Positions 1 through 7,909 of a DNA stretch of 64,000 nt are shown here, piece after piece. The first letter of the stretch is position 1, and each line of letters opens with the position of its first letter. The stretch spans positions 157,265 through 221,264 of the forward strand of contig NZ_LMBZ01000002.1 in assembly GCF_001439635.1 (NCBI RefSeq). The letters are read 5' to 3'. The notes beneath the pieces are model-generated. The model saw only the letters and a program-made list of their open reading frames with translations, had not been told where the DNA came from and did not search any database. Source of the stretch: Solibacillus cecembensis (GTDB lineage: Bacteria; Bacillota; Bacilli; Bacillales_A; Planococcaceae). Both the position numbers and the translations under genes were made by a program.

Positions 1-801
1 TTAATTATGAAAAAGGATGGTGCGACGTTGTATGCGACACGTGATTTAGCTGCGGCAATTTATCGTTACAACACGTATCAACCAGCAAAAGTATTTTATG
101 TTGTTGGCAATGAACAATCGCTACATTTCAAGCAACTATTTGCAGTGTTACAAAAAATGGGTCACACATGGGCAGCGAATTATGAGCATATTCCATTTGG
201 CATGATGTTAAAAGATGGTAAGAAAATGTCAACACGAAAAGGAAAAGTCGTACTGCTTACGGATGTGTTACGCGAAACGATTGAGGCAGCGATGAATAAT
301 ATTGAAGAGAAAAATCCACAGTTGCCAAATAAAGAACAAGTCGCGAATGAAGTTGGTATTGGCGCGGTAATTTTTAATGATTTAAAAAATGATCGTATGA
401 ATGATATCGAATTTTCGATTGATAAAATGGTGACATTTGAAGGGGAAACAGGTCCGTACGTTCAATATACGAATGCGCGTATCCAAACCCTCCTCAGCAA
501 AAGTCATTTTGAACTGGTTGCTGAGCCGATTTTGCGTTTAGACGAGGAAGCATGGGAAATTATCAAGCTTTTAGGTATGTTCCCAACAGTTGTTGAAACA
601 GCCTTCATACAAGCAAGCCCAGCCGTTATTGCGAAGTTCTGCTTAACTTTATCAAGAAACTTCAATAAATATTACGCTAACACGAAGTTTTTAACGAATG
701 ATTTGCAGGAAAAAGATCGTTTGAAAATCGCGTATGCTGTGTCAATCCTTTTAGAAGAAAGCTTACGTTTGTTGGGGATTAAAGCGCCGAAAGAGATGTA
801 G
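1..801 (+). CDS. argS: Arginyl-tRNA synthetase, 3' part
   Basis: This is the C-terminal part of class I arginyl-tRNA synthetase, which charges tRNA-Arg in the cytoplasm. The reading frame is open from the first base, so the gene begins outside the window and the HIGH motif is missing. The visible part carries the KMSTRKG loop (the KMSKS equivalent of ArgS) about 80 residues in, followed by a DALR-type anticodon-binding region with the usual GPYVQYTNAR stretch. The C-terminus, ending LLGIKAPKEM, looks natural and complete, so only the 5' end is missing. A strong intrinsic terminator lies about 130 bases downstream. Confidence 0.95.
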   Translation, partial: LIMKKDGATLYATRDLAAAIYRYNTYQPAKVFYVVGNEQSLHFKQLFAVLQKMGHTWAANYEHIPFGMMLKDGKKMSTRKGKVVLLTDVLRETIEAAMNNIEEKNPQLPNKEQVANEVGIGAVIFNDLKNDRMNDIEFSIDKMVTFEGETGPYVQYTNARIQTLLSKSHFELVAEPILRLDEEAWEIIKLLGMFPTVVETAFIQASPAVIAKFCLTLSRNFNKYYANTKFLTNDLQEKDRLKIAYAVSILLEESLRLLGIKAPKEM

Positions 802-928
802 GGTGTCATTTACCGTACAGGGTTAACGAACATCGTAAGGGCAAAGGTATTGTGACAATTATCCGCAGATAAAAAATATGAATTGTACAGCGTAGCAAAA
901 GTTAATCTGTTGAAACCTAAATCAAAGT

Positions 929-961
929 AGCCGACATACATTACCATGTCGGCTTTTTTTC
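929..961 (+). terminator. Intrinsic terminator after argS
   Basis: A perfect 9-bp stem (AGCCGACAT / ATGTCGGCT) with an 8-base loop is followed by a run of eight T. It separates argS from the hydrolase and two-component operon. Confidence 0.9.
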
Positions 962-1077
962 ATACATTTAACAATCGATGCTTTTCTAGTCTATAAATTT
1001 CAGTAATGAAATAAAAATTAATTAGAAATTTATTTTTATATTCTATTCTTCTTATTATAAACTGAAAGGAGTAGTCT

Positions 1078-2064
1078 ATGAAAAAAGTATTGAGCGTGTT
1101 AAAGAAATTAGCTGTGTTATTTATTGTAATTATCTTGTTTGGGTTCGTATCGATTTTTATCTATCATAATTATCAGTTAGGCAAGGAAGCAGCACTTATT
1201 AAAAGTGAGGGGACCCTTGTTAATGTAAATAAAAAAAACATTAACGTTTATAATGAAGGAAATGGTAAGGAAACGTATGTATTTATGTCGGGTTCCGGGA
1301 TTGCTGCGCCTGTTTATGAAATGAAGGGATTATATAGAAAGTTTTCACAAGAAAATAAAATTGCTGTTGTTGAAAGAGCAGGATATGGCTATAGTGATGT
1401 TTCTAACGATGGTCGAGACATTGATAAAATACTAGAGCAAACTCGAAAAGTACTCATTCAAAGTGGAAATACCCCCCCATATATATTAGTGCCACACTCG
1501 TTATCAGGATTGGAAGCAATTTACTGGGCTCAAAAATACCCAGAAGAAGTGAAAAGCATTATTGCTTTAGATATTGGTTTACTTCATCAATATGTAACAC
1601 ATAAAATGGACCTAGTTGATTCGTTTGCAGTAAAAGGGATCAATATGTTAACCAAAATCGGTGTTCATCGACTCTTTCCTACTACTACTTATAATCCTGA
1701 AGTGATCAAACAAGATTTTTTAACTGATCATGAAAAAGAACTCTATAAAGCGCTATCCTTTAAGCAAATATTTAATAATGATATGGAGCAAGAACTTTTA
1801 AAGAGTTACGAAAATAGTAAAAAATCGGTTAACCTACCGATACCAAAAGATACACCTATTTTATTTGTAGATGCTATTGCTAAACAAAATAAAAACTCGA
1901 AATATACAAAGCAAAACAGTAAAGATTATGAAGAATTTGCAGAACAATTAAATATAGCAGATGTTATAAAAATTGAAGGTACGCACAGCATTTATTTATA
2001 CGAGCCAGAAGAGATTTATAAGCTGTCTACCAAATTTATCGAAAAAAATGAAAGGCCTATGTGA
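1078..2064 (+). CDS. Membrane-anchored alpha/beta hydrolase
   Basis: A 328-residue protein with one N-terminal membrane segment (about residues 11-30) and an extracytoplasmic alpha/beta-hydrolase domain. The nucleophile elbow reads PHSLSG (residues 139-144), with Ser141 as the probable nucleophile. The glycines of the usual GxSxG are replaced by Pro139 and Ser143. A late GTHSIY probably supplies the catalytic His. The substrate is unknown. Start ATG has AAAGGAG seven bases upstream. It is the first gene of an operon and its end overlaps the response regulator start, so it may act with the two-component system as a sensed, regulated or accessory enzyme (inference). Confidence 0.85.
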   Translation: MKKVLSVLKKLAVLFIVIILFGFVSIFIYHNYQLGKEAALIKSEGTLVNVNKKNINVYNEGNGKETYVFMSGSGIAAPVYEMKGLYRKFSQENKIAVVERAGYGYSDVSNDGRDIDKILEQTRKVLIQSGNTPPYILVPHSLSGLEAIYWAQKYPEEVKSIIALDIGLLHQYVTHKMDLVDSFAVKGINMLTKIGVHRLFPTTTYNPEVIKQDFLTDHEKELYKALSFKQIFNNDMEQELLKSYENSKKSVNLPIPKDTPILFVDAIAKQNKNSKYTKQNSKDYEEFAEQLNIADVIKIEGTHSIYLYEPEEIYKLSTKFIEKNERPM

Positions 2065-2735
2065 TGAAAGAATATAATATTTTAGTTGTTGAAGACGATG
2101 TTATGATTGGCGATTTATTGCAAAAGATTTTGCAACGCGAAGGGTACCATGTATGTTGGAAATCAGATGGAAAAGAAGTACTGGATATCATTCATAAGAT
2201 GGATTTAGTCATTATGGATATAATGTTGCCAGGGGATGATGGCTATCAATTGACCAAGAAAATAAAAAAGCTAGGATTAAATATTCCGATTATTTTCCTA
2301 TCTGCCCGTAATGATATGGAAAGCAAACTACAAGGTTTGACAATTGGAGAGGATTATATGTGTAAGCCTTTCGATCCTAGAGAACTTCTTTTAAGAATGA
2401 AGAAAATGCTCGAAAATCAATATGGTACATTCACACAAATTAGACATTTATCTATTGATGCTGAGCTTAGAAAGGTGTTTAGCGATAGTCTGCATAATGA
2501 AGTTGCCTTTACTGCCATTGAAAGAAAGATATTTTTCTATTTATATGAAAATAGGGATAGAATTTTGACGAAGGATCATTTCTTTGAATATTTATGGCCC
2601 CTTGAAGATCGAAATCAAAATATCGTGAATGTTCATATGAAAAAAATCAGAGCAAAAATCAATGATAACCCAGGTGAAATAATTCAAAATATATATGGAG
2701 AAGGGTATAGATTAAATACCTATATGAAGAAATGA
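2064..2735 (+). CDS. OmpR/PhoB-type response regulator
   Basis: A DNA-binding response regulator of about 223 residues. The receiver domain shows the acidic pocket EDD (10-12), the phospho-acceptor Asp52 in MDIMLPGDDG and a conserved Lys near 102. The C-terminal half is a winged helix of the OmpR family, ending in the typical GEGYRLNT. ATG 2064 overlaps the hydrolase stop; GTG 2061 is an alternative start in the same frame, but spacing from the upstream AAAGG favours the ATG. The downstream kinase start overlaps its stop codon (ATGA), so hydrolase, regulator and kinase are translationally coupled. Confidence 0.93.
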   Translation: MKEYNILVVEDDVMIGDLLQKILQREGYHVCWKSDGKEVLDIIHKMDLVIMDIMLPGDDGYQLTKKIKKLGLNIPIIFLSARNDMESKLQGLTIGEDYMCKPFDPRELLLRMKKMLENQYGTFTQIRHLSIDAELRKVFSDSLHNEVAFTAIERKIFFYLYENRDRILTKDHFFEYLWPLEDRNQNIVNVHMKKIRAKINDNPGEIIQNIYGEGYRLNTYMKK

Positions 2736-3727
2736 AACTAAAAAAGAAATATCGGTTATTATTACTCTCAGCCATTATTAGTGTGCCGTTGTTATTACTA
2801 GCAATTAGTGTTTTTATGTCAATCATTTATGACGTTGTTTTTAAAACCAAGAACAAGGGTATACCTTTTCATGAATCTTTTGCTTATCCCACAATGCTAG
2901 TCGTATTTTTTCTAGCGCTTTTATTATTAGCATTGTTGTTCTCGAAATCGATAAACGCACTCCTAAATAAAATTAATATATTGAATACAACGATTCGCGA
3001 TTTAGCGAGTGATGAAAAGATTCCAAGTACATTAGAGGTTACAAATAATGATGAAATAGGTGAACTTATCCGGTCGGTCAATGTATTAATCGAAAGAACA
3101 ACGTATCAAGAGTTGGAAATGAAGCAACAAGCAGAAATACAAAAAGAGCTGCTAAACAAATTAAGGCACGATATTAATACGCCGTTAACAGCTATCAAAT
3201 TACAATTATTTTATCTAGAAGGCCAATATACACTTTCAGAACCGATACTAGATTCGCTCAATAAACAAATTCAATATATTGCTAATTTAACGAATGAATT
3301 TAATATACAAAACATAGATACGTTAGAAAGTTCATATATTTTAAATGATGAAGTTAAACTAAATAATTTAGTAGAAACCATGCTTAAAAAGTGGAGTTAT
3401 TTGTATAGTATCCAGGATATCGAATTAATATATCAACCTATAAATAAATGTTTGATATGGACGAGTAATGAGCTTTGGATACAAAGATTATTCGAAAACA
3501 TTTTTCAAAATACATTGAAGCATGCAAAAGCTACAAAACTTGAGGTGAGTATTAAAAATAATGTTATTTCTATAAGTGATAATGGTATTGGTTTTGATGT
3601 TTACCGTAAACATGAAGGGCTAGGATTAAAGATTATTGAGGATATCACAAGAATTCTCAATATAAACTATACTGTACAGTCGAATGAAAATGGGACTATT
3701 TATAGAATACAAAAGCATGGTACATGA
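2732..3727 (+). CDS. HAMP sensor histidine kinase
   Basis: A 331-residue membrane sensor kinase and the partner of the overlapping response regulator. Two membrane segments (about 8-32 and 52-70) enclose a very short external loop, so the signal is probably sensed in the membrane or through a partner. A HAMP-like linker follows, then the H-box LRHDINTPLTAIKLQL with phospho-acceptor His146. The C-terminal HATPase domain shows N (FQNTLKHA), G1 (DNGIGFD) and G2 (GLGLKI) motifs. The short loop resembles intramembrane-sensing kinases of Firmicutes. The ATG overlaps the regulator stop by four bases. Confidence 0.93.
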   Translation: MKLKKKYRLLLLSAIISVPLLLLAISVFMSIIYDVVFKTKNKGIPFHESFAYPTMLVVFFLALLLLALLFSKSINALLNKINILNTTIRDLASDEKIPSTLEVTNNDEIGELIRSVNVLIERTTYQELEMKQQAEIQKELLNKLRHDINTPLTAIKLQLFYLEGQYTLSEPILDSLNKQIQYIANLTNEFNIQNIDTLESSYILNDEVKLNNLVETMLKKWSYLYSIQDIELIYQPINKCLIWTSNELWIQRLFENIFQNTLKHAKATKLEVSIKNNVISISDNGIGFDVYRKHEGLGLKIIEDITRILNINYTVQSNENGTIYRIQKHGT

Positions 3728-3861
3728 ACAATACACGCACTTTGCTGTGGGAAGGATGGCCATTAAACAATACGAATCGTGCGGAGGACGAAATCATTTT
3801 GGAGTCATTCAAAGGAGATTACGAATTGGAGTTGTTACGGATCTTACTGCTCATATCATGA
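3724..3861 (+). CDS. Possible 45-residue coupled small protein or gene remnant
   Basis: An ATG overlaps the kinase stop codon (ATGA) and opens a 45-codon frame beginning MNNTRTLLWEGWPLNNTNRA and ending LELLRILLLIS. The composition looks protein-like: a Trp-rich start, an acidic middle and a Leu/Ile-rich end that could be a short amphipathic helix. It is followed closely by a perfect hairpin. It may be a small fourth member of the operon, or the N-terminal remnant of a truncated gene. I do not recognise a family. Confidence 0.35.
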   Translation: MNNTRTLLWEGWPLNNTNRAEDEIILESFKGDYELELLRILLLIS

Positions 3862-3875
3862 CGAAGAATACAAGA

Positions 3876-3915
3876 AGACCTACATTTGGTAAATTTCCAG
3901 ATGTAGGTCTTTAAA
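3876..3915 (+). terminator. Terminator of the two-component operon
   Basis: A perfect 10-bp stem (AGACCTACAT / ATGTAGGTCT) with a 15-base loop is followed by TTAAATTTG. The U-tract is imperfect, but the position before the cstR promoter fits termination. Confidence 0.65.
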
Positions 3916-3972
3916 TTTGTCTTTATTAAAAAAGCAAATTTATCTTGTTAAAAATAAAATGAAACTTTGCTG

Positions 3973-4001
3973 TTGACATTATACCTAACGGGGTATATTA
4001 T
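3973..4001 (+). promoter_or_regulatory. cstR operon promoter with CstR operator 1
   Basis: A perfect -35 box TTGACA (3973-3978) and a TATTAT -10 (3996-4001) are 17 bases apart. The palindrome ATACCTAACGGGGTAT (3981-3996) fills the spacer, an ideal place for repression. Its TACC-N6-GGTA core recurs at 4339, 5564 and 6630 in the same operon and resembles CsoR/CstR-family operators. Confidence 0.85.
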
Positions 4002-4048
4002 AAATCGTGTAAGCAAGAGTGATACGCTTTTAAGAAAGGATGAGGACG

Positions 4049-4309
4049 ATGCAATATGATCCAAAAGTTTCTCATCGCTTAAAAAGAATTGAAGGACAGC
4101 TTCGTGGAGTACTTCGTATGATGGAAGAAGAACAAGATTGTAAGGAAGTCATTACACAGCTTAGTGCCGTTCGTTCCGGAGTTGATCGCACAATCGGTGT
4201 TATCGTGACAAACAATTTAATGGATTGTGTCGTCAATGCTGAAGGTGACGAGGCGCAGCTGAATACAGTCGTCCAACAAGCGATGAATTTAGTAATAAAA
4301 AGTCGATAA
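4049..4309 (+). CDS. cstR: Persulfide-sensing repressor CstR (CsoR family)
   Basis: An 86-residue all-helical CsoR/RcnR-family repressor. Numbered from the ATG at 4049, the two reactive cysteines fall exactly at Cys31 (QDCKEV) and Cys60 (LMDCVV). The histidine of copper-sensing CsoR is replaced by Asn (NNLMDC). That is the pattern of Staphylococcus aureus CstR, which forms Cys-Cys di- or trisulfides with persulfides and releases DNA. An upstream in-frame ATG at 4040 overlaps the AAAGGA ribosome site, so 4049 is preferred. It heads an operon of sulfurtransferases and a persulfide dioxygenase and probably represses all of it. Confidence 0.92.
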   Translation: MQYDPKVSHRLKRIEGQLRGVLRMMEEEQDCKEVITQLSAVRSGVDRTIGVIVTNNLMDCVVNAEGDEAQLNTVVQQAMNLVIKSR

Positions 4310-4337
4310 CTTCGGCTATATATTTTTTAAATTTAAT

Positions 4338-4353
4338 ATACCTATACGGGTAC
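4338..4353 (+). promoter_or_regulatory. CstR-type operator 2
   Basis: ATACCTATACGGGTAC has the same TACC-N6-GGTA core as operator 1. It ends one base before the AGGAGGT ribosome site of the DsrE gene. A possible -10 (TAATAT, 4334-4339) overlaps it, with only a poor -35 upstream. Confidence 0.7.
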
Positions 4354-4364
4354 AGGAGGTAAAG

Positions 4365-4841
4365 ATGGAGAAGAAAAGAACAACAATCGTTTTATTTAGT
4401 GGAGATTACGATAAAGCGATGGCTGCGTACATCATTGCGAATGGTGCAGCAGCTTACGATCATGAAGTTACAATCTTCCATACATTTTGGGGAATTAATG
4501 CATTGCGTAAACAAGAACCAGTAACAGTGAAAAAAGGGTTTCTTGAAAAAATGTTTGCCAAAATGATGCCACAAGGTGCGGAGAAATTAGGTTTATCTAA
4601 AATGCAAATGTTGGGCATGGGGCATAAAATGATTAAGCATGTGATGAAAAAGCATAATGCGCTCACATTAACACAGCTTGTTGAGATGGCACAGGAGCAA
4701 GACATTAAACTTGTAACCTGTACGATGACAATGGATTTACTTGGTCTACAAGAGGAAGAATTAATTGATAATATCGAATATGCAGGGGTTGCCGCGTATT
4801 TAGCAGATGCTGAACAAGGCACGGTTAACTTATTCATTTAG
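4365..4841 (+). CDS. DsrE/DsrF-like sulfur-carrier protein (DsrE2 type)
   Basis: A 158-residue protein of the DsrE/TusD superfamily, which passes sulfane sulfur as a cysteine persulfide. It opens with the beta strand KRTTIVLFSGDYDKAMAAYI and contains the conserved LVTCTMTMDLLG segment near residue 120, whose Cys is the likely persulfide carrier. The Met- and Lys-rich insertion around residues 60-100 is typical of the longer DsrE2 proteins. It is the first structural gene after cstR and has its own operator-like palindrome and a strong AGGAGGT site. It is expected to relay sulfur between the rhodaneses and TusA proteins encoded downstream. Confidence 0.85.
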   Translation: MEKKRTTIVLFSGDYDKAMAAYIIANGAAAYDHEVTIFHTFWGINALRKQEPVTVKKGFLEKMFAKMMPQGAEKLGLSKMQMLGMGHKMIKHVMKKHNALTLTQLVEMAQEQDIKLVTCTMTMDLLGLQEEELIDNIEYAGVAAYLADAEQGTVNLFI

Positions 4842-4851
4842 GGAGGAAACT

Positions 4852-5193
4852 ATGGAAACACTCATTCTCATCGCAGTAGTTGTCGCATTTCTCGTTTGGA
4901 GAATGAAACCAGCAAAAGGAACGAAAGCCATTTCTACGAGCGAGCTGAAAACCATTTTAAATGACAAAGATAAATTTTTCCTTGATGTGCGTACACCCGC
5001 TGAGTTTAAAGGTCGTAACATTAAGCAATTTAAAAATATGCCAATAGGTTCAGATTTTTCAAAGGTGCCAAAAGATAAGGAAATCGTTGTAATCTGTCAA
5101 AGCGGCATGCGCTCAAGTCAAGCATGTAAACAGTTAAAAAAATTAGGCTATGAAAAAGTAACAAATGTCCGTGGTGGCATGAGCTCTTTTTAA
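4852..5193 (+). CDS. Membrane-anchored rhodanese
   Basis: A 113-residue single-domain rhodanese (thiosulfate or persulfide sulfurtransferase) with an N-terminal membrane anchor (residues 2-17). The catalytic loop is CQSGMRS with Cys82. The FLDVRTPAEF motif typical of the fold precedes it. The ATG at 4852 has GGGAGGA directly upstream; an in-frame upstream extension would overlap the DsrE gene and is unlikely. The anchor would place sulfur transfer at the cytoplasmic face of the membrane, next to the TauE exporter encoded at the end of the operon (inference). Confidence 0.88.
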   Translation: METLILIAVVVAFLVWRMKPAKGTKAISTSELKTILNDKDKFFLDVRTPAEFKGRNIKQFKNMPIGSDFSKVPKDKEIVVICQSGMRSSQACKQLKKLGYEKVTNVRGGMSSF

Positions 5194-5206
5194 GGAGGAA
5201 ACTAGG

Positions 5207-5503
5207 ATGAAATCAATTACAACAACAGAACTACAGCAACGTTTAGAAGCTGGTGAACAAATTAATTTAATCGACGTTCGTGAAGTGGGAGAAGTTCAAG
5301 AAGGGCATATCCCTGGTATCGTAAATATTCCACTTGGTTTGTTAGAATTCCGCATGCACGAGCTGGATAAAAGTAAAGCGTATGTAATGGTTTGTCGTTC
5401 TGGTGGGCGTAGCGGTCAAGCAACAGAATTTTTAGATGCGCAAGGCTTTGATGTGACGAATATGACAGGCGGTATGCTTGATTGGGCTGGCGAAGTGAAT
5501 TAA
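5207..5503 (+). CDS. Single-domain rhodanese
   Basis: A 98-residue soluble rhodanese. It contains LIDVREVGEVQEGHIPG and the active-site loop CRSGGRS with Cys63, then the closing TGGMLDWAGE. The length is that of a minimal rhodanese domain. It follows the membrane-anchored rhodanese by 13 bases and has an AAGGAGG ribosome site. A hairpin and a CstR-type operator follow it, so the operon may be divided here. Confidence 0.92.
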   Translation: MKSITTTELQQRLEAGEQINLIDVREVGEVQEGHIPGIVNIPLGLLEFRMHELDKSKAYVMVCRSGGRSGQATEFLDAQGFDVTNMTGGMLDWAGEVN

Positions 5504-5518
5504 TTATCTAGCTAAAGA

Positions 5519-5556
5519 TCTCCAGATGTTTCGTACATCTGGAGAAAATTTTAAAC
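5519..5556 (+). terminator. Hairpin, probable partial terminator inside the cst operon
   Basis: A perfect 11-bp stem (TCTCCAGATGT / ACATCTGGAGA) with a 5-base loop is followed by AAATTTT. The U-tract is weak. It lies just before operator 3 and could attenuate or process the operon transcript. Confidence 0.55.
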
Positions 5557-5562
5557 AATTTT

Positions 5563-5578
5563 ATACCCCGTGCGGTAC
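5563..5578 (+). promoter_or_regulatory. CstR-type operator 3
   Basis: ATACCCCGTGCGGTAC has a TACC-N6-GGTA core identical to the other sites. It ends two bases before the AGGAGGA ribosome site of the TusA-rhodanese gene. Confidence 0.7.
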
Positions 5579-5593
5579 TTAGGAGGAACTAAA

Positions 5594-6154
5594 ATGCCAA
5601 TTAAAGCAGATGTGCAATTAGATGCAAAGGGTTTAGCTTGTCCGATGCCAATCGTTCGCACGAAAAAGGCGATGAATGAATTAACAGAAGGTCAGGTTTT
5701 AGAAGTGTTAGCAACAGATAAAGGTTCTAAAGCAGACTTAGTAGCATGGTCGAAAACGGTTGGACATCAATATATCGGGACAACTGAAGATGGTGAAGTG
5801 TTAGCCCACTACATTCGTAAAGGCAATCCTGAAACGACTGAAGCGGATGAAAAAACATTTGCACAAACGATTTCAAATGAAAGAATCGTTGGGAAAAGCG
5901 GCATCGTCCTAGATGTTCGTGAAGCAGCAGAATATGCATTCGGTCATGTACCAGGTGCTATTTCAATGCCAATGGGTGAACTAGAAGCACGCATGAAGGA
6001 ACTCGACATGGATCAAGAAATTTATGTCATTTGCCGTACAGGTACACGTTCGGACATGGCCGCACAAACATTATCAAATGCAGGCTATACAAAAGTATAT
6101 AACGTGTTACCAGGCATGACTGGCTGGACAGGTGAATTAGAAACATCGATTTAA
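5594..6154 (+). CDS. TusA-rhodanese fusion sulfurtransferase
   Basis: A 186-residue two-domain sulfur carrier. Residues 1-75 form a TusA domain with the signature GLACPMPIVRTKKA (Cys16). Residues about 85-186 form a rhodanese domain with catalytic Cys147 in CRTGTRS. It could accept sulfur on one domain and pass it to the other. Multidomain rhodanese/TusA proteins such as CstA occur in CstR-regulated operons. ATG 5594 has an AGGAGGA site at the right distance; an in-frame GTG at 5570 would lie inside the operator and is rejected as start. Confidence 0.9.
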   Translation: MPIKADVQLDAKGLACPMPIVRTKKAMNELTEGQVLEVLATDKGSKADLVAWSKTVGHQYIGTTEDGEVLAHYIRKGNPETTEADEKTFAQTISNERIVGKSGIVLDVREAAEYAFGHVPGAISMPMGELEARMKELDMDQEIYVICRTGTRSDMAAQTLSNAGYTKVYNVLPGMTGWTGELETSI

Positions 6155-6182
6155 AAAAACATTGTTATTGGAGGAAATGATT

Positions 6183-6578
6183 ATGTCAAACAAAGTAGCA
6201 ATTATCGCATCAAACGGTGGATTATTCGATGCGTATAAAGTATTTAATATTGCAACAGCAGCTGCTGCAACAGATAAGGAAGTACAAATTTTCTTTACAT
6301 TTGAAGGATTAAATTTAATTCATAAACAAGCAATGCATGCACTTGAAATGCCAGCGGGTAAAGAACATTTTGCACAAGGTTTTGCGGATGCAAATGTTCC
6401 AACAATCCCACAGTTGGTTGAAATGGCACAAGAGTTAGGTGTGAAATTTATCGCATGCCAAATGACAATGGATGTGATGGGCTTAACATCAGCAGATTTC
6501 GTTGAGGATATTGAAGTGGGCGGCGCAGTTACATTCCTTGAATTTGCGAAAGATGCAACACCAACATTAACATTTTAA
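6183..6578 (+). CDS. DsrE family sulfur-relay protein
   Basis: A 131-residue DsrE-family protein, second of the operon. It begins NKVAIIASNGGLFDAYKVFN and has the conserved segment FIACQMTMDVMGL, with the candidate persulfide cysteine near residue 92. It is shorter than the first DsrE protein because it lacks most of the Lys/Met-rich insertion. The ATG at 6183 is eight bases from TGGAGGA, which decides against the in-frame TTG at 6162. The gene ends just before a hairpin and operator 4. Confidence 0.85.
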   Translation: MSNKVAIIASNGGLFDAYKVFNIATAAAATDKEVQIFFTFEGLNLIHKQAMHALEMPAGKEHFAQGFADANVPTIPQLVEMAQELGVKFIACQMTMDVMGLTSADFVEDIEVGGAVTFLEFAKDATPTLTF

Positions 6579-6584
6579 AAACAT

Positions 6585-6610
6585 GCAGTGAGTAAATTAT
6601 TTCTCACTGC
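6585..6610 (+). other. Intercistronic hairpin before the persulfide dioxygenase gene
   Basis: A perfect 8-bp stem (GCAGTGAG / CTCACTGC) with a 10-base loop is followed by A residues, not T. It is therefore not a normal terminator on this strand. It may be an mRNA stability or processing element, and it repeats the pattern of a hairpin followed by an operator. Confidence 0.5.
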
Positions 6611-6628
6611 AAAAAAATCTAAAAAATA

Positions 6629-6644
6629 ATACCTATGGGGGTAA
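6629..6644 (+). promoter_or_regulatory. CstR-type operator 4, overlapping the ribosome site
   Basis: ATACCTATGGGGGTAA contains TACC-N6-GGTA. Its G-run (6637-6641) is also the only ribosome-binding sequence for the ATG at 6651, so one short sequence would serve both repressor and ribosome. Confidence 0.7.
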
Positions 6645-6650
6645 TTGATT

Positions 6651-7778
6651 ATGACAGTAAATAAATGGACAGCTGCTGATGTAGCGCGTAAAGTAATCGA
6701 CAATAAAGAATTATTCATTTTAGATGTGCGTAATGCAGATGCATTTGAAGACTGGAAAATCGATGGACATCAATTTGACTATTTAAATGTACCTTACTTC
6801 GATTTATTGGACGGTGTAGAAGAAATTTTGCTTAAAATTCCTACAAACAAAGAAGTTTTAGTTGTCTGTGCGAAGGAAGGTTCTTCTATTATGATTGCTG
6901 AAATGCTATCCGATGCTGGACGTGAAGTGGCGTATTTAGCAGGTGGTATGAAATCTTGGTCGATGTACCTGGAGCCGATTAAAGTAGGGGATCTCCACAA
7001 CGGAGGGGAACTATACCAATTCGTACGCTTAGGGAAAGGCTGTCTTTCTTACATGGTTATTTCTAAAGGGGAAGCGGCATTAATCGACGCAGTACGTTTC
7101 ACAGAAGTATTTACGAAATTTGCGGAAGAGAAAAACGTGAAAATTACCCATGTATTTGATACACATTTACACGCTGATCATATTTCTGGTGGTCGTCACA
7201 TTGCAGCGGCAACGGGTGCAACGTATTATTTACCTGAAAAAGACGCAGAAGAAGTCGTATTTGACTATACAAAATTAGAAGACGGGTTAACTGTACAGAT
7301 CGGTGCTTCAAAAATTGATGTAGGTGCACTTTATTCACCAGGTCACACAATTGGTTCGACATCATTTATTGTCGATCACAAGTATTTATTAACAGGTGAT
7401 ATTTTATTTATCGATTCAATCGGTCGTCCAGACTTAGCGGGCTTAGCAGAGGACTGGGTTGGTGATTTACGTGAAACATTATATACACGTTACCGTACAT
7501 TGGCAGAAGATTTAATTGTATTGCCTGCGCACTTTATGATTATTGAAGAGTTAAATGAAGACGGAACCGTATCGAAACGTTTAGGCGATTTATTTGCAGA
7601 AAATCATGGTTTAAATGTGGAGGACGAGGCGAAATTCCGTTCAATGGTTACGGATAATTTACCGCCACAACCAAATGCGTATCAAGAAATTCGTCATGTC
7701 AATATGGGTAAAATTACTCCATCTGATGAAGAGCAAACAGAGATGGAAATTGGACCTAATCGTTGCGCAGTGCGTTAA
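6651..7778 (+). CDS. Rhodanese-persulfide dioxygenase fusion (CstB/ETHE1-like)
   Basis: A 375-residue protein with an N-terminal rhodanese-like domain (residues 1-110, Cys73 in VVCAKEGSS) and a metallo-beta-lactamase-fold persulfide dioxygenase domain (about 115-370). Iron ligands are visible in [11 protein letters not shown] (171-181), SPGHTIGS and the TGDILFID segment. The domain oxidises low-molecular-weight persulfides to sulfite with molecular oxygen. It resembles CstB of S. aureus in pairing a dioxygenase with rhodanese-like modules. It is the oxidative end point of the sulfur relay encoded upstream, and its sulfite product would suit the downstream TauE exporter. Start ATG 6651 lies nine bases after the GGGGG of operator 4. 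Confidence 0.9.
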   Translation: MTVNKWTAADVARKVIDNKELFILDVRNADAFEDWKIDGHQFDYLNVPYFDLLDGVEEILLKIPTNKEVLVVCAKEGSSIMIAEMLSDAGREVAYLAGGMKSWSMYLEPIKVGDLHNGGELYQFVRLGKGCLSYMVISKGEAALIDAVRFTEVFTKFAEEKNVKITHVFDTHLHADHISGGRHIAAATGATYYLPEKDAEEVVFDYTKLEDGLTVQIGASKIDVGALYSPGHTIGSTSFIVDHKYLLTGDILFIDSIGRPDLAGLAEDWVGDLRETLYTRYRTLAEDLIVLPAHFMIIEELNEDGTVSKRLGDLFAENHGLNVEDEAKFRSMVTDNLPPQPNAYQEIRHVNMGKITPSDEEQTEMEIGPNRCAVR

Positions 7779-7909
7779 CGACTTGATCCAATCATAAATT
7801 GAAATGTTACACCTATGCATGTCTTACGCTCAAGAGACACGCGACCGTCATACACGGAATTTTAGAAAAACGCTTACAAAAACAAACAAAACGAAAAGAG
7901 GAATTTACT

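Noticed and set aside
7797..7909. Small open frames and a fifth CstR operator before tusA
   Set aside because: The frames overlap in several phases without ribosome sites, and the TACC-N6-GGTA core is absent.
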